Shown: piece after piece, positions 20,129 through 29,000 of the stretch
Layout of the letters: each line of letters begins with the position of its first letter
Position numbering within the stretch: position 1 is the first letter of the stretch
Origin: Nitrosomonas aestuarii
Lineage (GTDB): Bacteria > Pseudomonadota > Gammaproteobacteria > Burkholderiales > Nitrosomonadaceae
Direction: 5' to 3'
Length of the DNA stretch: 64,000 nucleotides
Assembly: GCF_003046585.1 (NCBI RefSeq)
Contig: NZ_QAAE01000007.1
Location: forward strand, 124,001 to 188,000
Position numbers and translations under genes: made by a program
The notes under the pieces: model-generated
What the model was told of the DNA's origin: nothing
Databases searched by the model: none
The model's input: only the letters and a program-made list of their open reading frames with translations

Positions 20129-21328
20129 ATGCATAATAATCGTCTGCCGGTGACTGTTCTTTCAGGTTTCCTGGGTGCGGGTAAAACCACCGTTTTGAAT
20201 CATATTTTAAAAAACCGGCAGGGGCTGCGTGTTGCAGTAATTGTCAATGATATGAGTGAAGTTAACATTGATGCCGCAGTTATCGGTAAAGAAATATCAT
20301 TAAATCGATCCGAAGAAAAATTGATTGAATTTAGCAATGGTTGCATTTGCTGCACACTACGCGAAGATCTATTAATCGAAGTGAGCAAACTTGCTGGTGA
20401 GAAAAAGTTTGATTATTTAATTATCGAATCGACAGGCATATCGGAACCGTTACCGATTGCAGAAACGTTTACCTTTGCGGATAAACAGAGCATTGCTTTG
20501 TCTGAAATTGCGCGTCTCGATACGATGGTGACAGTGGTCGATGCAGTCAATTTTCTGAAAGATTATGAAGAGGCCAGAATGCTGCAAGAAGCAGGCGAGA
20601 GCCTGGGAGAAGACGATGAACGCAGTGTTACTGATCTGCTGATCGAGCAGGTGGAATTCAGCGACGTGATCTTAATCAATAAAACCGATCTGGTTAATTC
20701 AGAGGCATTAGAAAAATTACGCAGCATTCTCAGTTATTTGAATACACAAGCTGAAATTATTGCAATCGAAAACGGATGCGTCGATATTTTTAAAATCCTG
20801 AATACCGGTAAATTCAGTTTCGAGCATGCGCAGCAGGCGCCGGGTTGGTTAAAGGAAATGCGTGGAGAGCATGTTCCAGAAACCGAAGAATACGGCATCA
20901 GCAGTTTTAGCTATTCGGCCAGAAAGCCGTTTCATCCGCAACGTTTCTATGACTTTCTTCATCAGCCCTGGACAGATGGAAAACTGCTTCGATCCAAGGG
21001 TTTTTTCTGGCTTGCGTCACGGCCGGATTACGCCGGGCAGTGGAGTCAGGCCGGCGGTATTGCCCGTTATGGTTATGCCGGAATGTTCTGGCAAGCGGTA
21101 CCTAGAAACGAATGGCCGCAAGATGAAACCTATATGCAGTCGATCATGGAAAAATGGCAGGAGCCCCACGGCGACCGGCGGCAGGAACTGGTTTTTATAG
21201 GGCAGAATCTTGATCGGCATGCTTTGTGTCAATGGCTGGATGAATGCCTGCTGACGGATGAAGAGCTGAAGGCCGGAACGGATTGCTGGGCTGCATTGGA
21301 AGATCCATTTGATCTCTGGCAGACGTGA
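20129..21328 (+). CDS. COG0523 metal-chaperone GTPase (ZigA/CobW-like)
   Basis: A 399-residue G3E GTPase. It shows Walker [10 protein letters not shown] (residues 13-21), the metal-binding CICC (C72, C74, C75 in [11 protein letters not shown]), [15 protein letters not shown] and a NKTD nucleotide specificity motif. The C-terminal CobW domain begins near residue 245. Members next to Zur deliver zinc to client enzymes during starvation. The start was chosen at the ATG just before the P-loop strand. There is no strong Shine-Dalgarno and a candidate Zur palindrome is just upstream. The next gene follows after three bases. Confidence 0.88.
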   Translation: MHNNRLPVTVLSGFLGAGKTTVLNHILKNRQGLRVAVIVNDMSEVNIDAAVIGKEISLNRSEEKLIEFSNGCICCTLREDLLIEVSKLAGEKKFDYLIIESTGISEPLPIAETFTFADKQSIALSEIARLDTMVTVVDAVNFLKDYEEARMLQEAGESLGEDDERSVTDLLIEQVEFSDVILINKTDLVNSEALEKLRSILSYLNTQAEIIAIENGCVDIFKILNTGKFSFEHAQQAPGWLKEMRGEHVPETEEYGISSFSYSARKPFHPQRFYDFLHQPWTDGKLLRSKGFFWLASRPDYAGQWSQAGGIARYGYAGMFWQAVPRNEWPQDETYMQSIMEKWQEPHGDRRQELVFIGQNLDRHALCQWLDECLLTDEELKAGTDCWAALEDPFDLWQT

Positions 21329-21331
21329 TAT

Positions 21332-21985
21332 ATGGAAACAGTGCTCGCAATAAACGATGATTTGAGTGGTCGTTCCCGGCCGGAATCAGGTATATGTATA
21401 TCCGGATATACACCTGAAATAATGACCAGAATCTATGATGCCCATATCAGACTGTGTATTTATAAGCGCACAATGCGTGCTGATGTTAAAGGATATGCAG
21501 TTTTTCTAAAAAACACTCTTCATAATTTCCAATTAACGCAAACTGTGCCATTGCATAAATTGACTGATCTGCTGTGTGTATCACTGCCACAACATCAATT
21601 TCGTCAATCTTTTATCAGGGATGTGCACACTGTGGCGGAAATGTATGCATGTTTATTCGGACTCCATCAAATTGGTTTTAGATTGTGTGTTTTAAACAAA
21701 ACCATGTGTCCGCGTTTTCATACCGACAAAGTACCTTGTCGTTTAATTACAACATATTCTGGAGAAGGGACTGAATGGCTTGATTGTATGGCAAATACAT
21801 CGGATTTTCTTGAAACACTCAACCAAAAACCTGAAAACTCTCATTCAGTACAAAGGTTGAGCCCGGGCGATATTGCCTTGCTTAAAGGTGACAAATGGAA
21901 AGAGAACGGAGATTATGGGGTTATACATCGCTCACCTGATGTAGATGGAATGCGATTGTTGTTGTCACTGGATATTGCCCATTAA
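21332..21985 (+). CDS. DUF1826 family protein of the zinc-starvation operon
   Basis: A 217-residue protein beginning three bases after the GTPase stop, hence co-translated. It resembles the DUF1826 family known from Zur-regulated clusters beside COG0523 proteins. Visible features are a central Cys/His-containing part (FRLCVLNKTMCPRFHTDKVP) and a C-terminal segment with SPGDIALLKGDKW and VIHRSPDVDGMRLLLSLDIA. The conserved CPRFHTD-like stretch could bind metal. The biochemical role is unknown; a link to zinc homeostasis rests on context. Confidence 0.72.
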   Translation: METVLAINDDLSGRSRPESGICISGYTPEIMTRIYDAHIRLCIYKRTMRADVKGYAVFLKNTLHNFQLTQTVPLHKLTDLLCVSLPQHQFRQSFIRDVHTVAEMYACLFGLHQIGFRLCVLNKTMCPRFHTDKVPCRLITTYSGEGTEWLDCMANTSDFLETLNQKPENSHSVQRLSPGDIALLKGDKWKENGDYGVIHRSPDVDGMRLLLSLDIAH

Positions 21986-22087
21986 GAGTGATTTGTGAAT
22001 TCAAAATGCATACTTTTCTTTCATTTTATGATAAGTATATTAGCCAAAAGTCTCTGAATATTTATCTAATTGTCTTGGGTTAACGGA

Positions 22088-22552
22088 ATGCCGATTGAGA
22101 TTGAGAAAATTATCAAAAAATCACAGGAAACTTGTGCCCTGGCTGGGGTGAAACTGACCAACAAGCGCAAAAATGTGTTGATAGTGTTATTAAATTCCAA
22201 AACACCGCTTTCTGCATACGATATTGCCGACAGATACAAAGTGCAATTTCAGGAATCGGTGCCGGTAATGTCAGTTTATCGCATGTTGGACTTTTTGATC
22301 AACGAGAGGTTGGTGCATAAACTGGAAACTTCCGGCCAATATATCTCATGCGCGCATATAACATGTAATCATCAACATGAAGCACCGCAGTTTCTTATAT
22401 GTGATCACTGCGGCAGCGTTAATGAAGTTGGTATGAAAAAACCTATAGTCGATGAGATTGAGCGTAGCGTTCAGGATACTGGTTTTACCTTGACGCATAG
22501 ACAACTGGAATTACATGGAATCTGTAAGCGCTGTCTCAATCGTTCAGTGTAG
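22088..22552 (+). CDS. zur: Zinc uptake regulator Zur (Fur family)
   Basis: A 154-residue Fur-type regulator with an N-terminal winged helix (TNKRKNVLIVLLNSKTPLSA, DIADRYK, then VYRMLDFLINERLVHKLE) and a C-terminal dimerisation domain. The structural zinc site has C105/C108 (CDHCG) and C146/C149 (CKRC), plus several His. The ATG at 22088 is preferred to an in-frame TTG at 22070. Zinc-bound Zur would repress the receptor, the GTPase and the accessory secreted proteins. The assignment to Zur rather than Fur comes from the neighbours as well as from the protein. Confidence 0.85.
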   Translation: MPIEIEKIIKKSQETCALAGVKLTNKRKNVLIVLLNSKTPLSAYDIADRYKVQFQESVPVMSVYRMLDFLINERLVHKLETSGQYISCAHITCNHQHEAPQFLICDHCGSVNEVGMKKPIVDEIERSVQDTGFTLTHRQLELHGICKRCLNRSV

Positions 22553-22625
22553 GTTTATCAGATGATGGAGAATCCCGGCAGAAGCCTTTTTGTGAATCGC
22601 CCCGATTTGGGTAAACTCCAACAAA

Positions 22626-22847
22626 GTTAACGAATACCTGCGACGGGCCGAGCAAGCTGGATTGGTCTGGCCATTACCGGATGAGTGGGATGATGCCAGA
22701 CTTGAACAAATATTGTTTCCAGAAACGTATAAGGATTCAGCTTTGGAACAATCCAGATGGGTGGCTTGTGCGAAGCATTATGCTTTAGCCGCCAAAGTTA
22801 ATGATGAAACGGGTGCGATGCGCGTAATAACGGTGGATAAAAGTTAA
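22626..22847 (+). pseudogene. IS21-type transposase (IstA) fragment
   Basis: From 22626 the frame reads VNEYLRRAEQAGLVWPLPDE and then WDDARLEQILFPE. This resembles the end of the N-terminal helix-turn-helix region of IS21 IstA proteins. The remainder to the stop at 22847 does not match anything I know, and both the start and the integrase core are missing. It is a decayed insertion sequence. Confidence 0.45.
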
Positions 22848-22935
22848 ATTTATGCTGTTTGACAGCAGGGGTTTATTTTCATTATTGACAGAAGCAGGCT
22901 AATGGGTGACCCCAAATATTATAAGCATGACAAAC

Positions 22936-23082
22936 CTAATTAAAGTCATCAATGACTTGCCCCAAAATGGTTAGAAATCTTTCTCGATCAATATCATCAT
23001 CATAAATATTCTCACGACGATCACCACGAGTGGTTACATGATAAAAAGCACCAGAAAATTCAATTCTTATGGGTCTGCTCAT
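22936..23082 (-). pseudogene. RAYT (REP-associated tyrosine transposase) N-terminal fragment
   Basis: From the ATG at 23082 the minus strand reads MSRPIRIEFSGAFYHVTTRG, then DRRENIYDDDIDRERFLTIL, and stops after 48 residues. This is the conserved start of IS200-like Y1 transposases of the RAYT group. The HUH and tyrosine parts are missing, so it is a relic. The rest of the 22553-23293 gap shows an IS21 fragment and a 17-base tandem repeat. Confidence 0.65.
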
Positions 23083-23121
23083 GGGGTTGATAGTAGCGAC
23101 ATGGGGCATCTTATTTAGACC

Positions 23122-23155
23122 TGACCCCGACATGTGTTTGACCCCGACATGTGTT
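23122..23155. repeat. Exact 17-base tandem duplication
   Basis: TGACCCCGACATGTGTT occurs twice head to tail (23122-23138 and 23139-23155), just outside the RAYT fragment. It may be the edge of the element or a replication-slippage product. Confidence 0.6.
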
Positions 23156-23293
23156 ATAGACCGGGCTGATAAATAAAAGCCAGTATTTCTAATTTATTGA
23201 TAGTAATGGTAAAGTAATATTGGCATGGATAATGCCTACTTCTAACGCTTGCTTCTTTGAAAGAAGCTTTTTTCATAAGGAATAAGAAAAAAA

Positions 23294-23965
23294 ATGACTC
23301 GTCATTCGAAAAAATTAAATTTAGGGATATTATGTGCAAGTATTTTGACGCTCGGGCTGGTATCAACAGCCAATGCGGCATTAGTATCGACGCTGGGCGG
23401 TTTAGCGGTATACGATACGGATCGGGACATATCGTGGTTAGCAGACGCTAACGCAGCGGCAGGAACGAGCTTTGATGATGGGTTCAGCGCGACGGATGGT
23501 CGCATGACCTGGGACAATGCCAATGCCTGGGCGGCCAGCCTTAATGTGGGTGGTGTAACGGGTTGGCGTTTACCTACGGCAATGAATGCAGATGGAACTG
23601 GTCCTTGTTCTGAATACAATTGTACTGGTAGCGAGATGGGGCATCTGTTTTATACCGAATTGGGTGGCACAGCACAAAACTCGATTCTAAGTAGCGGTGA
23701 TCCTGACCTGGCACTGTTTTCTAACGTCCAGTCCAACGACTACTGGTCCGGTACGGAGTTTGCGCCGAGTCCAGGCAACGCGTTGTTCTTCCACGTCAGT
23801 GTCGGCTACCAGGGCGCTACCAACAAGGACTTCAATTTGTCCGCGTGGGCTGTTCACTCGGGCGATGTCGGCGCGGCGTCAGTGCCGGAGCCAGGAACTA
23901 TTGCACTGATGGGATTGGGGCTAGCGGGATTGCTAGGCTTCGGACGTCATCAGCGTCAACGTTGA
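23294..23965 (+). CDS. PEP-CTERM exported DUF1566-like (C-type lectin fold) protein; possible retroelement-diversified target
   Basis: A 223-residue protein. A signal peptide (ILCASILTLGLVSTANA) is followed by a DUF1566/Lcl-like domain (YDTDRDISWLADANAA, GWRLPTA, DYWSGTEFAP, AWAVHSGDV). The C-terminal sorting signal is VPEPGTIALMGLGLAGLLGF then GRHQRQR. Exosortase/EpsH systems recognise PEP-CTERM tails for surface export in EPS-producing proteobacteria. Between YWSGTEFAP and AWAVHSGD, nearly every codon ends in C or T (NNY: AAC, TTC, CAC, GTC, AGT, GGC, TAC, ACC, GAC, AAT, TCC). This is the pattern expected if AAY codons of a template were randomised at adenines. An Avd-like fragment lies immediately downstream. 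The retroelement interpretation is inference. Confidence 0.75.
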   Translation: MTRHSKKLNLGILCASILTLGLVSTANAALVSTLGGLAVYDTDRDISWLADANAAAGTSFDDGFSATDGRMTWDNANAWAASLNVGGVTGWRLPTAMNADGTGPCSEYNCTGSEMGHLFYTELGGTAQNSILSSGDPDLALFSNVQSNDYWSGTEFAPSPGNALFFHVSVGYQGATNKDFNLSAWAVHSGDVGAASVPEPGTIALMGLGLAGLLGFGRHQRQR

Positions 23966-24006
23966 TGCTTTGGTAATTCGAGTGCTTCGCTCCTTTTGAG
24001 GGGGTT

Positions 24007-24028
24007 GCAGGGGGAGACTTCCCCTTGC
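24007..24028. terminator. GC-rich hairpin downstream of the PEP-CTERM gene
   Basis: GCAGGGGG and CCCCTTGC form an 8-pair stem (one G-T pair) around a 6-base AGACTT loop. There is no U-run directly after it, so it may be a weak terminator. Alternatively it could be the downstream stem-loop found after the variable region of diversity-generating retroelements. Confidence 0.4.
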
Positions 24029-24066
24029 TGACTCAATTTCCCCTCCTGTTATCGGAATATTTTACA

Positions 24067-24282
24067 GTGGCGCGTTTTGAGCTTTTACCCATTTATAAGC
24101 AGGCGATGGGTGTGGCGGTGCATTTTGAGAAAGTGGTAGCCGGTTCTTCGCGTTATCATAAGTACAGACTGGGTATTAAGCTGCGCAATAAAAGCCGCGA
24201 AATTGTAGTACTGATTGTTAAGGCCAAGAATGAAAAGGGGTCGTATCCTATTAAATATATGCATGCATGTGTTATTTTGTAG
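24067..24282 (+). pseudogene. Avd-like / 23S-intervening four-helix-bundle protein, truncated
   Basis: From the GTG at 24067 the frame reads ARFELLPIYKQAMGVAVHF, then EKVVAGSSRYHKYRLGIKLR and NKSREIVVLIVKAKNEK. This is the first half of the four-helix-bundle family that includes the accessory variability determinant (Avd) of diversity-generating retroelements and S23-type proteins. Homologues run to about 110-120 residues. Here the homology ends after about 50 residues and the last 13 residues are unrelated. It lies about 100 bases after a DUF1566 protein, the classic order target-avd, but no reverse transcriptase follows. Confidence 0.5.
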
Positions 24283-24321
24283 TGTTTGCGGCATAATTCT
24301 TCTTCTTTGGAGGCTTAATCT

Positions 24322-24555
24322 ATGCGAACCACAAAATATCGATGACCAGTTGCTGAGTTATGCTAAGCATCAGGCGGTTCGACAAGGTTGCAGCTTATAA
24401 CAGGTCATAGAAGATGCGTTGCGTGAGTCACTTGCACGCCAGAGTATGGAATCTGAACCGGTTACGCTGGAAACTGCTGCTGGCACAGGCCTAAAACATG
24501 GTGTTAATCTGGTGATAGCCATAGCTTGAACAACATTATGGATGCTGGTCGTTAA
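24322..24555 (+). pseudogene. Ribbon-helix-helix-type antitoxin (VapB-like), disrupted
   Basis: A good Shine-Dalgarno (TTTGGAGG) precedes an ATG at 24322. After four codons the frame is lost. The correct frame then reads NIDDQLLSYAKHQAVRQGCS, hits TAA at 24398-24400, and resumes as QVIEDALRESLARQ. A second shift near 24510 restores DSHSLNNIMDAGR and the stop that overlaps the toxin start (TAATG). Three independent lesions mean no full antitoxin can be made. Confidence 0.65.
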
Positions 24556-24995
24556 TGTTTTTGATGGATGTCAATACATTGGTTTATGCGCATAGAGAGG
24601 ATACGCCCCATCATGAAGCCTATCGCGATTGGTTGGAATTAATCGTTAATGGTAATACTGCTTATGGGTATTCAGAATCAGTGTTAAGTGGCTTTTTGCG
24701 AGTAGTTACCCATCCTAGGGTGTTTGAAATGCCATCTGCCTTACCCAGTGCGATCTGTTTTGTTAATCAAATCAAAGCGTCTAATCATGCAGTCTGCCTC
24801 GCGCCGGGGCCTATGCACTGGAAGATATTTTTGCAGTGTGTCGAACAAATCGATGCTAAAGGAAATGACATACCTGATGCGTATCATGCGGCGTTGGCAA
24901 TGGAATGGAATTGTATCTGGGTGACGACTGATAAAGGTTTTAAGCGTTTTAAAGGCTTAAAGGTTCGTTATCCACTAGCATTAGCGGGTTCCTGA
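24555..24995 (+). CDS. vapC: PIN-domain ribonuclease toxin (VapC family)
   Basis: A 146-residue PIN-domain protein. The acidic active-site residues are all present: D5 (MDVNTLVYA), E41 (YSESVLSGFLRVV), D105/D108 (GNDIPDAYHAALA) and D126 (WVTTDKGFKRF). VapC toxins cleave tRNA or rRNA and are neutralised by the gene before them. Its start overlaps the antitoxin stop (TAATG). The antitoxin is broken while the toxin frame is whole, so either the toxin is not expressed, it is inactive despite its motifs, or another antitoxin controls it. Confidence 0.8.
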   Translation: MFLMDVNTLVYAHREDTPHHEAYRDWLELIVNGNTAYGYSESVLSGFLRVVTHPRVFEMPSALPSAICFVNQIKASNHAVCLAPGPMHWKIFLQCVEQIDAKGNDIPDAYHAALAMEWNCIWVTTDKGFKRFKGLKVRYPLALAGS

Positions 24996-25363
24996 TGCCC
25001 AGAAAAAGACGCTTCTACCTGCCAGGTGTCCCTGTGCATGCTGGAATGGTTGGGCATTGTGCGATGTATCGTTGGTCAAGTTATGCAACAAATGTCCAGG
25101 GGATTGATAATGCCATTGTTCGCCCACATGAGATTTATGTGGGCTTAGGCAAAACGCCTGAAGCACGGCAAGCGGCTTATCGAGCGTTATTTGCAACCTC
25201 AATTCAAGCGGATGAACTTGATTTAATCAGTGCAAGTTTGCATTCTGGAACGCCGCTGGGTAATGAACGTTTCAAACAACAAATTGAGTCTGCTTTAGGT
25301 CGTAGTGTAGGTTTTAGCAAGCGAGGAAGGCCTCCAAGACCTGGCGCTCCAGGAGAACTCTAG
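24995..25363 (+). pseudogene. RAYT transposase with in-frame loss of the catalytic core
   Basis: The open frame starts MPRKRRFYLPGVPVHA, the N-terminus of RAYT proteins, and then passes directly into GMVGHCAMYRWSSYATNVQG, which belongs to their C-terminal third. About 110 residues with the HUH motif and catalytic tyrosine are missing, although the frame is intact. The junction (GTGCATGCTGGAATGG) is compatible with recombination between short similar sequences. The C-terminal part ends FSKRGRPPRPGAPGEL. The product cannot be a transposase. It overlaps the toxin stop (TGATG). Confidence 0.65.
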
Positions 25364-25577
25364 CGCGGATCAAATTTACGCGTAAAGGAAGTCACCCTTA
25401 GTGTTAACAGGCTAATGTGCATTAGTGTGATTACCAAGGGAAACTGGCGGACTAATTACTAGGGGACTCTGTCATAACATCGTATGTCTCCGACCGCCGA
25501 TTCAGGGGTAAATTGTATTAGCTCCGATCAAATCTTCGAATAGTGCTATCACTGTGATTTTCCCTCCACGTTACAGA

Positions 25578-25790
25578 TTATTTTTGAATCACTTGCGCGC
25601 GACCACCTCGAAGCTGTTTGCCACGCAGTTGGGTCTTGCTGATTTCTGCGCTTTGCGGTTTTTGCCGAGATTTACGCCATTTTCCATTTGCAGGTGAAAT
25701 GCCAAGATAGAGACCGCGCTCATCAAATAACTTTTTTGTCTTTATGCCGGGGATGGCATTCAAATCATGCCAGAACCTTTGCTGCGACAT
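25578..25790 (-). pseudogene. Tyrosine integrase (DUF4102 N-terminal arm) fragment
   Basis: The minus-strand frame contains GIKTKKLFDERGLYLGISPA then NGKWRK. This matches the arm-binding N-terminal domain of P4-type island integrases. The sequence upstream and downstream is unrelated, and no catalytic domain is present. The flanking stretches 25364-25577 and 25791-26064 show nothing else recognisable apart from AT-rich DNA before the toxin gene. This fragment may mark the old left end of the Tc toxin island. Confidence 0.55.
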
Positions 25791-26064
25791 CGACTGTTGC
25801 CTCGCTATTACACATTGCTTCTTTTAGACAGGCGAAATACTGGCATTTGATTCGTTCGGTTTAAGGGTTTTTAATTAATACCCCAGAAAATTTTGAATTT
25901 AATGTTTCAGAATAATTGTACATAAGCTTATGTTTAATTGAATTAATTATTCATCAGTAAATAATTATAAGAATCTGTATCGGTATCATGTATTATTGAA
26001 ATTGTAGCAGGTGTGGCAGAGAAATGAGTCGTAGCTTAAATCGTTATTTCAACAGCTGATTCCT

Positions 26065-29000
26065 ATGACAACTGAGCCAAAAAAGAAAGATTCATCTCCT
26101 GGCATCCTGAAAACGGACGGCGGCAAAACTGAATCCAATGCAATCGAAATTCCATCAATTGCATTGCCCAAAGGTGGGGGTGCTATCAAAGGTATCGATG
26201 AAAAGTTTTCTGTCAATGCTGTCAATGGTACGGCCTCCTTTTCTATTCCTTTGCCGGTATCACCTGCCCGGGGCACATCACCCGCACTTAATTTATCTTA
26301 TGGCTCTGGAAGCGGGAATGGTGTATTTGGGTTGGGGTGGTCGATCAGCTTGCCTTCCATCAAGCGCAAAACTGACAAAAAACTCCCACAATACTTCGAT
26401 CATATAGATTCCGATGTTTATCTTTTTTCTGAGGCAGAAGATCTTGTGCCCGAATTCAAAAAAGAATCGGATGGCAGCTTTAGCAAGGATGCGGTACAAA
26501 ACTATATTATCAAGGAAACTGATTCAGCCGATGGCCAATTTATTATTCGTTTTTATCGGCCTCGCATTGAAGGATTATTTGCCCGGATTGAGAGATGGCA
26601 GAATAAAACAAACGGCCTGATCAAATGGCGTGTGATCACCAAAGAAAACGTCACCACGTTGTTTGGCTGGAGCGCCGGTTCGGTCATTGTTGACCCGGCA
26701 GATAGCAGTAAAGTGTATGAATGGCTTCCAGAATTTGTTTTTGATGATAAAGGCAATTGTGCGCATTATCTCTACAGGAAAGAGGACGAGAAAGGATTCT
26801 CAGATAAAGCACTGCACCATAATAACCGTCTTAAGAATGGCAAAATCACCTACACCAACCTCTACTTGGAAAAGGTACTGTATGGAAACAAAACACCCTA
26901 TAAAAAATTCAATGATTCCTATCCCGCTGAATCTGATTACATGTTCCAGACCGTATTCGATTATGGCGAGTACGATAACAATGCGCCTTATTCGAAAATA
27001 GCCGATTGGCAGTTTAGAGCGGATGCCTTCTCGGATTATAAGTCCGGCTTTGAAATTAGAACCAGCCGCCTTTGCAATCGTGTTTTACTGTTCCATTTTT
27101 TTAGCGAATTACCGGGTGGTTCAGCATTGGTTAAATCGCTGAATTTTGCTTACGATACATCTCGGCAACAAGGTTTTACTTTTCTAAAATCGATTACGTC
27201 TTTCGGTTACATTAAAAAGCCAGATGGCAGTTATAGCCATAAAAGTCTGCCAGCCACCGAATTTAAATATCAACAACATGCCTGGAATAATGAAATCAAA
27301 TCTCTCCCATTAGAGGATTTAATGCATGCACCAGCAGGGTTGGATGAATCCGATTATCAATTCACTGATTTATTCAATGAAGGGCTTTCGGGGATACTAT
27401 CCGAGCAAGGCAATGGCTGGTTTTATAAACATAATCTGGGCAACGGAAAGTTTGAACCAGCCAAATTGGTCACGCCTAAGCCATCATTTGCCGGACTGGG
27501 TTCGCAACTGCAATTAATGGATCTCGACGCTGATGGAGGTAAGCAGCTTGTGAGCCTTAATCAGGAGCCGAGGGGCTATTTCGAGTTGAATGACGAGGAA
27601 GACTGGGAGTCGTTCCGGACCTTTGAAAATCTGCCTAATATCAATTTTAACGATTCGAATACGCGCATACTTGATCTGAATGGAGATGGCAGACCAGACA
27701 TTCTGATTACCGAAGATCAAGTGTTTACGTGGTATGAATCAAGAGGCAGGAAAGGTTACGAATCCGCACTTAGAACTGAAAAACCGATTGATGAAGAAGC
27801 AGGTTCGCATATCGTTTTTGCGGACAGTAGGCAAACCATCTTTTTAGCGGATATGTCAGGCGATGGGTTAACCGATATCGTTCGGATTCGAAATGGTGAA
27901 GTATGTTATTGGCCGAACCAGGGTTATGGAAAATTCGGGCAGAAGATAGCGATGGATCATGCGCCGGTATTTGATGCGCCTGATGCTTTCAACTCAGCTT
28001 ATTTACGCCTGGCAGATATTGATGGCTCAGGCACCACAGATATCATTTATCTGGGTAGAAATAAGTTGAGTTGCTGGATGAATTTGAGCGGTAATAGCTT
28101 TGCCGCGACGCCATTTGAAATCGACAGTTTTCCGGACATTCACAACCAGGCAAAAATTACTGTAACCGACCTGCTTGGTAACGGGGTGGCCTGTATTGTC
28201 TGGTCCAGTCGTTTAACTAAGAATGCCCGATCGCCATTGCAGTACATCGACCTGATGAGCAGTAAAAAACCACACATCATGGTCTTCTACAAAACCAATT
28301 TAGGTAAGGAAGTTTCGCTGGAGTATACCCCTTCCACCAGGTTTTATATTGACGATAAGCTTGCCGGAAAACCCTGGATCACCCAATTACACTTTCCAGT
28401 GCATTGCATTTCCAGAACAGAAACCCGGGACAACATATCCGGTTATCGTTTTGTCAGTTCTTATACCTACCATCATGGCTATTATGATCAAGCCGAACGG
28501 GAATTCAGGGGCTTTGGCATGGTGGCACAAACCGATAGTGAACATTTCGATCATTGGATAAAAGCCGATGCCACGAATATTGCCGACAAAACACTGCATC
28601 AGGAACCTGTGGTTACTAAATCCTGGTTTCATACCGGCGCTTTTATCAGTACAGAGAAAATCCTCAATCAATTTGCCAGTGACTACTGGCATGAAGAAAT
28701 GCGACGGCAGGGCTTTACCGTATCAAACCTCGAAACGCCACTGAACGACGCTCGATTGATTGTAGCGCCAGGGTTGGATTCTTCTATTTTAGATCATTTG
28801 AATTTCGATGAATGGCGGGAAGCGTTACGTGCCTGTAAGAGTATGGGATTGCGCGCGGAAGTATTTGCCAAAGATGCCATTAAATCCGGCAATACTGAAG
28901 CGGCGAAGAAGAAAGCGCTCACGCCCTATTCCGTGGCTACCCATAATTGTGTCATTGAATTGCTGCAACCCAAAGGACAAAACCAGCACGCCATTTTCAT

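Noticed and set aside
23294..24555. Complete diversity-generating retroelement
   Set aside because: Neither a reverse transcriptase nor an AAC-rich template repeat was found in the window.
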